Shown in pieces: positions 51,818-59,952 of a stretch of DNA of 64,000 nt. The DNA is from Paenibacillaceae bacterium (GTDB lineage Bacteria; Bacillota; Bacilli; Paenibacillales; Paenibacillaceae). Made by a program: the position numbers and the translations under genes. The first letter of the stretch is position 1. Every line of letters begins with the position of its first letter. The stretch is from contig REGQ01000014.1 in assembly GCA_004134985.1 (NCBI GenBank), positions 1 through 64,000 of the forward strand, written 5' to 3'. The notes below the pieces were generated by a model. It was not told the DNA's origin and did no database searches. It saw only the letters and a list, made by a program, of their open reading frames with translations.

Positions 51818-53188
51818 ATGACTGAGCAAGCGGATAATCGCAAGGAAACGGTCATTGTCGATGTGAATGATTTTGAGTTTTTGGAAAATGAGCAGGATGA
51901 GAAGGGCGGATTGATCCGGCCTGTAGATACAGCCAAAATGCTTAAAGCCTGCTACTGGATTGAATTTGAGCTGTCCAGGCTGACGATGGGCTGGGTATCG
52001 GCTGCAGCGGATTGGGATGTGAAGGGTGAACTGGTCAGAATGGCTTACTTGCATACCGAACATATGAAACGTCTGCGCGACCGGTTCGAAGAGCTGCCAG
52101 GTGGCGCGATGAAGGATAAAGCATGGACGCCGGCAAAGCTGTCGGAGGCATTCGGACGATTGGCTATGGCCCCGTCCTTGGTCGAATTCGCGGCAGCCTA
52201 CCGGCTTGTGGTGACCCGGTTGTATGAACAGTACAGCTGGATGCACGATGCGCTCGATCCAATATTGGAAGCGCCTACACTTGATCAGCTGCGGCTGATT
52301 GACATCGACCGGGAGCAGCTTGTTGCGTGGGCCTTGCCGCATATCCGGTTCGCTTACGCCGACGCTCCGCAAGGCCAGCGTCAGGCGCAGGTCTGGCGAA
52401 GCTACGCCGCGCGGCTGAGCAGGATTGTGTTTGACGCTGAGCAGGAAGGCAAGACGGCCATCGACTGGCCGGATCATCCCGAGCTTGCGGCAGCGGGGCC
52501 GGTTCCGGATCAGCCTGCGGCAGATCCGCGCTATCCGCATGTGGATTTGACGAAGTTCAAGAGTGCGATGTTCGACCCGAAATCGCCGACCCATGACAGC
52601 GTCAAGCATATGGTGTTCATCAACGCGAGCGAGATGTCTGCGGCCGAGAGCCTGACCTATCTCTATTATGGCGTGCAGCGAATGCCGATGTCTTTCTATC
52701 ATGATATCGCCCGGCATACATGGGATGAGGTGCGGCACAGCCAGATGGGCGTTCGGCGCTTGAAGCAGATGGGATACCGGACCGAGGATTTTTCCTGGCA
52801 CCCGTCTTCTGGTCTGACGCCGGATAAGCTGGAGCAGACGTTTCCCGAATTCTATTCCAGTCTGACGATGGTGATGGAGCCTTGCTCTTTCATTAAGAAG
52901 CGCAAATCAATCGATGCTTTCAAGCAGCATGGTGATCCGTTGTCCTCCCTGCAATCGGAATATGATATTGCCGACGAGCGGCTTCATGTCGGGTTCGGCA
53001 AGAAATGGGGCGCCAAGCTGTTCGAGCATATCGATGATTTTGTTACCGCGGCGGTTGTCACTGAGAAGGCCAAGCGCATGCATCTGGAGAAAATGGGCTA
53101 TACAGCGGGGGAAATCAACAGTGTGCTTGACAGCTTCCCTGAGTTTTGCGGGTTTGCGACGATGGATTTGAAATATAGCAACTACTGA
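51818..53188 (+). CDS. Ferritin-like diiron protein of unassigned family
   Basis: A 456-residue soluble, mostly helical protein. The C-terminal half has a full four-helix diiron ligand pattern: E272 or E277 (SEMSAAESL), E304xxH307 (TWDEVRHS), E354 (MVMEPCS) and E387xxH390 (ADERLHVG). The N-terminal half looks like a degenerate copy (FELSRLTMGW, E81-H82 in LHTEHMK). The pattern fits ferritin-like oxidases such as DUF455-type proteins; I could not name the exact family. GGAGGGG lies 5-6 nt before ATG 51818. It sits between two AraC genes and near a PhyH oxygenase, suggesting an oxidative pathway (inference). Confidence 0.82.
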   Translation: MTEQADNRKETVIVDVNDFEFLENEQDEKGGLIRPVDTAKMLKACYWIEFELSRLTMGWVSAAADWDVKGELVRMAYLHTEHMKRLRDRFEELPGGAMKDKAWTPAKLSEAFGRLAMAPSLVEFAAAYRLVVTRLYEQYSWMHDALDPILEAPTLDQLRLIDIDREQLVAWALPHIRFAYADAPQGQRQAQVWRSYAARLSRIVFDAEQEGKTAIDWPDHPELAAAGPVPDQPAADPRYPHVDLTKFKSAMFDPKSPTHDSVKHMVFINASEMSAAESLTYLYYGVQRMPMSFYHDIARHTWDEVRHSQMGVRRLKQMGYRTEDFSWHPSSGLTPDKLEQTFPEFYSSLTMVMEPCSFIKKRKSIDAFKQHGDPLSSLQSEYDIADERLHVGFGKKWGAKLFEHIDDFVTAAVVTEKAKRMHLEKMGYTAGEINSVLDSFPEFCGFATMDLKYSNY

Positions 53189-53253
53189 AAAATGATTGTC
53201 TAATCCGGGCTGTGGTAAAATAGAAGCAATGACCGGCAGCGGAGGATTAAGCG

Positions 53254-54180
53254 ATGAAAAACAATTGGTATTCGTATGAGCCTGGCAAGCAGGTGAAGTT
53301 TCATTTTGACAATGTGTATTTCCAAGATCCGAAACGATATGGCGATATTCTTCTCTATCAAGTTGGTGATCTGAGCTGTGCAGGCGGCTACGAAATAGGA
53401 GAGCATCTGCAGCAGTGCTATGAAATCAGTTATATTGCTTCCGGTAAAGGCGTCTTCACTTGCGACGGGGTCCCATATGCGGTTCAGGAGGGCGATCTGG
53501 TGCTGAATTTGCCTGGACAGATGCATAATGGCATCGCTGATCAGCAGGAGCCTTTCCGGTATTTTTACGTTGGCTTTGCCTTTCAGGAACGGACAGGGCA
53601 AGGTCATGAAGGGCGAGATGCTTTTCTGCATATCCGCAAAATGTTCGATCAGGTGGAAACGCCTGTTATTGCCAATCAGAAGGGAATCGCCACGCCATTT
53701 ACAAACCTGTTCCATGAATTAATCAACTTGAAAAATTACTCCCCGCTGATGATCGAAACGTATTTGCAGCAATTGATCGTGATGGCCTATCGCAGTTTCT
53801 ATGACCGTTGGGTGCTGTATTACGCGCCGATCAGCAAATCCGATGAAACGAAAAATATCATCTACGGGGTCATCAACTATATTGACGTACATCTGCTGGA
53901 ACTGACGGAGCTGTCCGCTATCGCGGCGGAATTGAACTACAGCTATACGTATCTGTCGCATATTTTCTCACGGGAAACGGGGCTAACGATTAAGGAGTAT
54001 TACAATCGCAAACGATTCGAGAAGGCAAGTGAATGGTTGAAGCTGAGCCAGTGGTCGGTGACGCAAATTGCCGAGAAGCTGCATTATCAGTCAATCCATT
54101 CGTTCAGCAAGGCTTTTCGCAATTATTATGGCATTTCCCCCACTGAATATCAGACGCTGGCCGCCAACCTAAAAAAATGA
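53254..54180 (+). CDS. AraC family regulator
   Basis: A 308-residue regulator with N-terminal cupin (EISYIASGKGVFTCDGVPY, EGDLVLNLPGQMHNGI) and C-terminal double helix-turn-helix (LSAIAAELNYSYTYLSHIFS, VTQIAEKLHYQSIHSFSKAF). GGAGG lies 8 nt before ATG 53254. It is followed 86 bp later by two Gfo/Idh/MocA genes on the same strand, its probable targets. Confidence 0.93.
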   Translation: MKNNWYSYEPGKQVKFHFDNVYFQDPKRYGDILLYQVGDLSCAGGYEIGEHLQQCYEISYIASGKGVFTCDGVPYAVQEGDLVLNLPGQMHNGIADQQEPFRYFYVGFAFQERTGQGHEGRDAFLHIRKMFDQVETPVIANQKGIATPFTNLFHELINLKNYSPLMIETYLQQLIVMAYRSFYDRWVLYYAPISKSDETKNIIYGVINYIDVHLLELTELSAIAAELNYSYTYLSHIFSRETGLTIKEYYNRKRFEKASEWLKLSQWSVTQIAEKLHYQSIHSFSKAFRNYYGISPTEYQTLAANLKK

Positions 54181-54266
54181 CCAATCATTTCGACAAAAAA
54201 AGCTAAAGCGCTGTTCCTCCCGCTTTGCTATGATAAGGACGAACAATGAAATTGGGAGGTTGATTC

Positions 54267-55331
54267 ATGATGGGTAAAATGAAAGTTGCGGTAATCGGCT
54301 GCGGACAAATCGCCAGCACGCAGCATATTCCGGCCTATGTAAAGAGCGAATTGGCTGACATTAAATATTTGGTTGATCTTCGGGAAGACTTGGCTGCTGA
54401 GCTCGCGGCCAAGCATAATATTCCCCATACAACGGCGAGCCTGGACGATGTGTTTAATGATCCTGAGGTGGAGGCGGTTTCGGTATGTACGCCGAACGCT
54501 TCTCATGCACCGGTTTCCATTGCTGCGTTGAACGCGGGCAAGCATGTCCTCTGCGAAAAACCGGCTGCCCTTACATATGCCGAAGCGCTGCAGATGAAGG
54601 AAGCGGCTGACCGCAACGGGAAAATATTAAATATTGGCGTGGTTAACCGTTTTAATACCGCTGTCATCAAAATCAAGGAATTGATTGAAGCTGGCGAGCT
54701 TGGCAATTTGTATCACATTTATTGTTCTTTCCGCTCGCATCGTTCCATTCCCGGATTGGGAGGACCATTCACATCCAAAGCGGGTTCCGGCGGTGGCGTG
54801 CTCATTGACTGGGGCGTTCATTTCCTTGACCTGATCTTCTACTGTCTGGGACAGGATACGAAAGCGCTAACGGTGTCTGGAGCCGTGCACGGCGAACTCG
54901 GGAAGAACATGAGGGATTACACGTACACGAGCATGTGGGCGGGCCCGCCTAACTATGACGGTGTATTCGATGTGGAGGACTTTGTGACTGGGCTGATTCG
55001 TACGAACGGGCCGACGGTTAACTTGAACGGCGCATGGGCGCAAAATATCGGGGAGTCTGCGATGTTCGTCGAGTTTCTTGGCGACAAGGGCGGCATCAAG
55101 CTGCAATATGGGGGAGAATTTAAAATCTACTCTACTAAAAATGGCATGCTCTATGAAACCGCTGCTACGTTTGAGAAGAGCAACATGTTCCACGATGAGA
55201 TCGACGCATTCATCCGCTCTGCCACTACGCTGGAGAAGAACAGAGCGAATATCGACCGGGTGCTGATTACTTCCCAGGTTATGGACGCGATTTATGCCTC
55301 TTCCGCAGCCGGCAAAGAAGTGAGTCTATGA
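54267..55331 (+). CDS. Gfo/Idh/MocA family oxidoreductase
   Basis: A 354-residue NAD(P)-dependent dehydrogenase, probably acting on a sugar or inositol derivative. Rossmann motif VAVIGCGQIASTQHIPAY, catalytic-type Lys in HVLCEKPAA, and substrate-domain motif GGGVLIDWGVHFLDLIFY with the conserved Asp and His are all present. GGGAGG lies 6 nt before ATG 54267. It overlaps the next gene by 4 bp (ATGA). Confidence 0.93.
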   Translation: MMGKMKVAVIGCGQIASTQHIPAYVKSELADIKYLVDLREDLAAELAAKHNIPHTTASLDDVFNDPEVEAVSVCTPNASHAPVSIAALNAGKHVLCEKPAALTYAEALQMKEAADRNGKILNIGVVNRFNTAVIKIKELIEAGELGNLYHIYCSFRSHRSIPGLGGPFTSKAGSGGGVLIDWGVHFLDLIFYCLGQDTKALTVSGAVHGELGKNMRDYTYTSMWAGPPNYDGVFDVEDFVTGLIRTNGPTVNLNGAWAQNIGESAMFVEFLGDKGGIKLQYGGEFKIYSTKNGMLYETAATFEKSNMFHDEIDAFIRSATTLEKNRANIDRVLITSQVMDAIYASSAAGKEVSL

Positions 55332-56188
55332 AGAAGATCGGCTTTATCGACTTCTACATTGATGAATGGCATGCGAACAACTACCCCGCCTGGATTCGGG
55401 AGCGGGCTGCCGCAAGCGGGCTCGACTGGGATGTCGCGTATGCCTGGGCAGAGACGGACAAACCGGGAGGCATCGATACAGACAGCTGGTGCGCCGCGCA
55501 TCAAGTAGAGCGGGTTGCGTCGATTGAAGAGCTGGTAGAGAAGTCCGATGCGATCATCGTGTTGTCTCCTGATCATCCGGAGCATCACGAACGGCTTGCC
55601 CAGCTTCCACTGCAGTCAGGCAAGCCCGTGTATATGGACAAGACGTTTTCGCCGGATCTGGCGACCGGCATCCGGCTGTTCAAACAGGCGCATGCGAGCG
55701 CCACGCCGCTGTTCTCAAGTTCTGCGCTGCGGTTCGCCAAAGAATGGGCCGAGCTCCCGGATGAGGTCAATCAGGAGACGATTGCGCACCTCGCCGTATC
55801 CGGCCCGGGCCAATATGCGAACTATGCGGTGCATCAGTTCGAGATGATCGTTACCTTGATGGGCGCAGGCGCGCAGCGCATCAAGAGCCTGTCAACTGAG
55901 CACGCCCGCCAGCTTATTGTCGAATACGGCGATGGCAGGCAGGCTTCGATGCTTCAGATGGAACATGCCCCATTCCAGGCGGTTGTGCAGCTGAAGCAAG
56001 CGGACGGCGCGTTTGTCCCGGCGTGCTCGGATATTTTTGTGCGGCTGATCGATGCGGTGCTCGATTTCTTCGAAACAGGCAAGCCGCCTGTGCCGCAAGA
56101 GGAAACGCTGGCGATTATGGCGCTAATTGATGCGGGGGCGGAGGCGCTCCGCAACCGTGATGCGTGGATTCAGGTTAAACAGGCGTGA
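55328..56188 (+). CDS. Divergent Gfo/Idh/MocA-like protein
   Basis: A 286-residue protein of the Gfo/Idh/MocA fold but shortened at both ends. The N-terminus (KKIGFIDFYIDEWHANNYP) lacks the classical GxGxxG. The catalytic Lys position is kept as PVYMDKTFSPD in place of the usual EKP. HQFEMIVTLMGAG replaces the family HxxD helix. It is translationally coupled (4-bp overlap) to a normal family member, so the two probably act together. It may be a dehydrogenase with relaxed cofactor binding or a non-redox relative. Confidence 0.85.
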   Translation: MKKIGFIDFYIDEWHANNYPAWIRERAAASGLDWDVAYAWAETDKPGGIDTDSWCAAHQVERVASIEELVEKSDAIIVLSPDHPEHHERLAQLPLQSGKPVYMDKTFSPDLATGIRLFKQAHASATPLFSSSALRFAKEWAELPDEVNQETIAHLAVSGPGQYANYAVHQFEMIVTLMGAGAQRIKSLSTEHARQLIVEYGDGRQASMLQMEHAPFQAVVQLKQADGAFVPACSDIFVRLIDAVLDFFETGKPPVPQEETLAIMALIDAGAEALRNRDAWIQVKQA

Positions 56189-56257
56189 GCGGCCCTGTAA
56201 TGGAGTATGGTCTTAATTGCTCTCTTGTACGTTCTCAATACAGGTGCTGCTCCTCTC

Positions 56258-56303
56258 GCACCGCGCGCAGCTTCCAGCGCTGAGGGGCGCTGGATGACGG
56301 TCG
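56258..56303 (+). repeat. Dispersed GC-rich repeat, copy 2
   Basis: 56258-56280 is identical over 23 bp to 6570-6592, and CCAGCGC/GCGCTGG forms a perfect 7-bp hairpin within this copy. It lies in the 199-bp gap after the oxidoreductase pair. Confidence 0.7.
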
Positions 56304-56327
56304 TTTATTCACAGTCATTTGCAACGA

Positions 56328-56364
56328 AACAAGCCGTGGTGATCCACGGCTTGTTTGTTCTCTT
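56328..56364 (+). terminator. Intrinsic terminator of the oxidoreductase operon
   Basis: A perfect 12-bp stem, AACAAGCCGTGG (56328-56339) with CCACGGCTTGTT (56344-56355), with a TGAT loop is followed by TGTTCTCTT. Confidence 0.85.
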
Positions 56365-56387
56365 GCAAGAGTTGGCCCGATGGCCAG

Positions 56388-56744
56388 CTACGTGATCTTT
56401 ATTATCTTGTTTGAGGCAGCTTGGGAGGGGGAGGAATGATCGATCCCGCCATCAATTTTAAAGCGGACCTGATCGCCGACGGCGATACGTTTCAAATCGG
56501 ATTTATGCTTTGCGGTTACCCATATCGCATTAGGCCTGACGTTATCCAAAATTTCTTTGATGGTTTTCTGTTCGAGCGCTTGTTTGCTTGAACTGCGGAC
56601 AACGAGAATTTTATTATGTTCCTTCGCTACCACATACCCTGGTTGATGGTACCATTCTGTTGTTGACCCGTCGTTATCAGCACGATCTGATGTGCAGCCT
56701 GTGAGGAAGACTGTCAAGAGTACTAGCAAGCTAAAAATTCTCAT
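56388..56744 (-). CDS. DUF3221 (YobA-like) lipoprotein
   Basis: A 118-residue lipoprotein: signal peptide with lipobox LTGC (Cys 17) and a small beta-rich domain (PGYVVAKEHNKILVVRSSS, NAIWVTAKHK, VGDQVRFKIDGGI, SPSQAASNKI) typical of DUF3221 as in B. subtilis YobA. Function is unknown. AAGGAGGAAC lies just before the ATG. Stand-alone on the minus strand, facing the oxidoreductase terminator. Confidence 0.88.
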   Translation of the reverse strand: MRIFSLLVLLTVFLTGCTSDRADNDGSTTEWYHQPGYVVAKEHNKILVVRSSSKQALEQKTIKEILDNVRPNAIWVTAKHKSDLKRIAVGDQVRFKIDGGIDHSSPSQAASNKIIKIT

Positions 56745-56887
56745 TGTTCCTCCTTAATGCTCAAAAGCAAAACCAACAGGGAGATCACGGTTCCTGAAAT
56801 TCTCTAGACTCCTCCCCTCTTCGTTAACAATGCCATAGAGCGAATATACTATATAAGTTGAACGAAAGCAGAGTCATAGGGGATAAA

Positions 56888-57010
56888 TTGTTGTATTTTG
56901 TACAACATTTCCAGACTTAGGAGCCGATTTTCGTGAAATTGTTGTAAAAAATGCAACAATTTTTAATATAATTGACTTTTTCATCTAAAATATTGTAGTT
57001 TATACAACAA
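56888..57010. repeat. 51-bp-period hairpin repeat, TTGTTGTA family, locus 2
   Basis: Three units with right half-sites starting at 56901, 56952 and 57003, again exactly 51 bp apart. Palindromes are TTGTTGTA-N5-TACAACA, TTGTTGTA-N5-TGCAACAA and a degenerate third. Between units the sequence differs from locus 1 except for scraps such as TTCCAG. Confidence 0.85.
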
Positions 57011-57077
57011 TTTCACTTTTGTAGCGGCTATTCTTTTGCTTGTTCTGGTTCACTGCCAATACGTTTCGCCCCACCGC

Positions 57078-57098
57078 GCGCTGGAGTTGCACGCGATG
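57078..57098 (-). repeat. Dispersed GC-rich repeat, degenerate inverted copy 3
   Basis: In reverse complement this stretch matches the 23-bp core at 6570 and 56258 with about five differences, including one deleted base. It lies just after the TTGTTGTA array. Confidence 0.45.
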
Positions 57099-57764
57099 AA
57101 ACATAGTTCATCTTCTCTCTTTACATATATGACTTGAGCTCAGACCTGAAAAAGGACAGACGGGTAGCGTCTTCGACAAAAGAAGAAGTAATTCAACAAA
57201 GGAATTGTTTCACTGAAAGAGAATATAAACAGTATACTTAAATGGAAAATATAAACAATAAATCTTCATCCAGGTTTCGCCTGAAAAATGAAAAGATGGA
57301 GGAAAGAGTTTTGTATCGATTTAAAAATAAAAGGAAAAATGTCGTAGATTTAGACCAACAGGTGTTGGTCTTTTTTTTAGTCCAAGTTCATTCCAATGGT
57401 AGAACAAGTGGACACCTTTTATGAACGAACATAAAAAGCTCTTAGCGAAACTATATGATGGCCCACAATTACCCAACCGCCGCGTATCCTCTCCATGGAA
57501 TCGCCTCCCATATGAAATCTGCCGATCCGTTTATTTCTGCTATAAATGAACCTCCAATTTATCAATCGCCACCAATCCTCTAAAACAAGGTGAGTGCAAG
57601 GGGTGGTATCATTAATTATTAAACCACATTAAATAGGACAGTCAGGCCGTTTATGGTTATGATTGACAGCGGTTGTTTTTCGTGATAAGTTGACATTGTA
57701 ATATTGATTACAAAAATACATAATGAGTAAAGCGCAACTAATCCTACATAAAGGTGTTTTCGAT
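57099..57764 (+). other. Long intergenic region with an orphan terminator
   Basis: About 670 bp with no supported gene. AGACCAAC/GTTGGTCT (57352-57370) followed by eight T residues is a strong intrinsic terminator without an upstream CDS. A TATACT at 57233-57238 could start a transcript of roughly 135 nt ending there. The 60-codon frame at 57242-57424 runs through the terminator and lacks a ribosome site. The segment 57440-57720 shows nothing recognisable. Confidence 0.5.
57352..57378 (+). terminator. Orphan intrinsic terminator
   Basis: An 8-bp stem with 4-nt loop followed by eight T residues and no coding gene upstream on the same strand, so it may end a small RNA. Confidence 0.8.
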
Positions 57765-58631
57765 ATGAGTAAAAAGACAAATAAAAGTACGGTTATTTCC
57801 ATCAGGCTGGATGAAACGGCGCTGGCAGCGGTCGACTTGCTTGTTAATGCAGGTCTTGCGCAAAGCCGGTCAGAGGCGGCCTCCCAATTCATCACCGTCG
57901 GCGTCCAGTCTTCCGAAGAGCTTATTCTGAAAGCAACCGCACTTGAAGAAAATGTCCGTCGTCTGAAAACCGAAATGCTGGACGCCGTTAAAAGCAGAAA
58001 CTTGGATAAAGTACAGCAATTGCTGGCAATCGATGACAAACTGAAAAATGCGAAATCAGATGAGGGGCAAACCGCTGTATTGATGGCAGCTTACCACCGG
58101 GCGAATGAAATTAAGGAACTGCTGCTTCAGCAAGGGGCCGAGCTTAATTTGTATGAAGCATCGACGGTCGGCAATGTCATGAGAATTAGAGAGCTGTTGG
58201 GCGAAAATCCCGAGAGTGTTAACAGCCACAGTTTTGATGGCTATACGCCCTTGGGGCTTGCCGCTCACTTTGGCCATGAGGAAGCAGCTCTGTATTTGAT
58301 CCAGAACGGCGCTGATATTGGCCTTAAAGGTCAGGATGGCACACTCAACAATACGCCGCTCCATGCTGCAATTGCGGGCAACCATCTGGGCATCGTCAGG
58401 CTGCTGCTGGAGCATCACGCCAATATCAATGCGCAATGTGAGGGAACGCTGCGCGAAGGCTTTACGCCGCTGCATGTCGCCGCTCATTTTAACCGGTTGG
58501 AAATTGCCAGAATGCTGCTTGAGCATGGGGCAGATCCATCGCTGGCTAATAGCGAAGCGCTAACCCCTGCACAATATGCCTTGGCGAGAAACAACTTGGA
58601 AGTTGCCGCTATTATTCAGGTGGGCGCTTAA
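57765..58631 (+). CDS. Ribbon-helix-helix domain fused to ankyrin repeats
   Basis: A 288-residue soluble protein. Residues 5-50 (STVISIRLDETALAAVDLLV, then RSEAASQFI) look like a ribbon-helix-helix DNA-binding domain. A short coiled linker follows, then five or six ankyrin repeats (residues 95-285) with typical TPLGLAAHFGHEEAALYLI, TPLHAAIAGNHLGIVRLLL and TPLHVAAHFNRLEIARMLLE. ATG 57765 follows AAAGGTG by 8 nt; ATG 57723 has no ribosome site. A GNAT and a second ankyrin protein follow closely, so the three form an operon. Partner and DNA target are unknown. Confidence 0.85.
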   Translation: MSKKTNKSTVISIRLDETALAAVDLLVNAGLAQSRSEAASQFITVGVQSSEELILKATALEENVRRLKTEMLDAVKSRNLDKVQQLLAIDDKLKNAKSDEGQTAVLMAAYHRANEIKELLLQQGAELNLYEASTVGNVMRIRELLGENPESVNSHSFDGYTPLGLAAHFGHEEAALYLIQNGADIGLKGQDGTLNNTPLHAAIAGNHLGIVRLLLEHHANINAQCEGTLREGFTPLHVAAHFNRLEIARMLLEHGADPSLANSEALTPAQYALARNNLEVAAIIQVGA

Positions 58632-58658
58632 TTAATAGGATGAATAGGAGGAAGGGCT

Positions 58659-59540
58659 GTGAAGCTGCCTGTAATTTGCAAAAAGCTGGCTGCACGGATC
58701 GAGCTGTCTGAAACGGCCTTTTTCACTTCAAGGATCAGCTCAATTGAAGACAGAAGCGGCAATCCGGAAGGCATCGAAATTAGAAAGTTTGGGCAGGCGA
58801 CAGCCTTCTTCAGTGCAACAATGCCATGGGGTGTATTTAATTGCGTTAAAGGATTTGCTGCCGAAGATGCGGACAAACTGGTCGAAATCATCTCGTTCTA
58901 CAAGGCAAGGAACCGGGCGTTTCAACTGGATGTGAACCCTGCCGGCTGCTCGCCGCAATTGGTGAAGGCGTTGATCGCCGGCGGTTTGTATCAGGACAGC
59001 TTCCACAGTGTATTGTACGGCCTGCCTGTTGACAAGCAGCTTGTTAAAGGAGTGCCAGATGAAGAATTGTCTGTGAAAGAACGGCAAGTTGAAAAGCTGC
59101 CAGTTGTTCCAGAAGCCATAACGATACGTGAGGTCGATAATGAAGAAGAGTTTGAGCGGTATGCGGAAGTGCACTGTGTGGGCTCCGGACTGTCCGCAGC
59201 GGACAAGCACCATTTTATAAACAATAATATTGGCCTGTTGCACCGGCCCGGGTGGCGATTGTTTCTGGCGTATTGGCATGATGCGCCCGCCGCTGTCGCA
59301 GCGATGCATTATGACATCGACAACAATATTGCTTCTTGTGCCCTTGCCGCTACCGCTCCGGAGTTCCGGAGAAGAGGCTTGCAGACCGCTTTGCTGTACA
59401 GACGCATGTACGAAGCCGGTCAGTCGAATTGCGAGCTTGTTGCAGCACAGGCGGCTTTCGGAAGCTCCAGCCAACACAATATGGAACGCGCCTCCATGCG
59501 GATCGCGTGGACAAGAGGTGTTTGGACTTGGGTGCCGTAG
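58659..59540 (+). CDS. Large GNAT acetyltransferase
   Basis: A 293-residue protein with two regions. The C-terminal 150 residues are a GNAT domain (TIREVDNEEEFERYAEVHC, acetyl-CoA loop AATAPEFRRRGLQTALLYRR). The N-terminal 130 residues resemble an inactive GNAT-like half, as in tandem GNAT proteins. The start is GTG 58659 after AGGAGGAAGGG. It begins 27 bp after the ankyrin gene and ends 28 bp before the second one. The substrate is unknown. Confidence 0.88.
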   Translation: MKLPVICKKLAARIELSETAFFTSRISSIEDRSGNPEGIEIRKFGQATAFFSATMPWGVFNCVKGFAAEDADKLVEIISFYKARNRAFQLDVNPAGCSPQLVKALIAGGLYQDSFHSVLYGLPVDKQLVKGVPDEELSVKERQVEKLPVVPEAITIREVDNEEEFERYAEVHCVGSGLSAADKHHFINNNIGLLHRPGWRLFLAYWHDAPAAVAAMHYDIDNNIASCALAATAPEFRRRGLQTALLYRRMYEAGQSNCELVAAQAAFGSSSQHNMERASMRIAWTRGVWTWVP

Positions 59541-59568
59541 TAATTGAAAACGAGAGGGGAATAATACG

Positions 59569-59952
59569 ATGTCAGAAAATCTTGCTCCTGAAATTGTGCA
59601 ATCATTTGTCTATCATGCGCATGCAGATTTGAACAAGGTGAAGGAATTGCTGGAACAAGAACCCGGATTGCTGAACGCTTCATGGGATTGGGGAGGCGGT
59701 GACTGGGAGACAGCGCTGGGCGCAGCTGCACATATGGGAAGACGTGACATTGCGCTATACCTGCTAGATAAGGGGGCCAGAATCGACCTGTTCGCAGCAG
59801 CGATGCTGGGCAAGCTTGACATTGTAAAAGCGATAATAGACGCCGACCCGCAAGCGCGCCATTTGCCAGGACCGCACAATATTTCATTATTGGCCCATGC
59901 AGAAGCTGGCGGTGCCCACTCCACGGCAGTTGTGCAGTATTTAACGGGATAG
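59569..59952 (+). CDS. Short ankyrin-repeat protein
   Basis: A 127-residue protein made of three or four ankyrin repeats (DLNKVKELLEQEPGLLNAS, ETALGAAAHMGRRDIALYLL, DLFAAAMLGKLDIVKAII) with no signal peptide or other domain. GAGAGGGG lies about 10 nt before ATG 59569. Third gene of the ankyrin-GNAT-ankyrin operon. Confidence 0.85.
   Translation: MSENLAPEIVQSFVYHAHADLNKVKELLEQEPGLLNASWDWGGGDWETALGAAAHMGRRDIALYLLDKGARIDLFAAAMLGKLDIVKAIIDADPQARHLPGPHNISLLAHAEAGGAHSTAVVQYLTG

Noticed and set aside
57242-57424. A 60-codon Lys/Asn-rich small protein.
   Set aside because: The frame reads through a strong terminator (57352-57378) and has no Shine-Dalgarno sequence.
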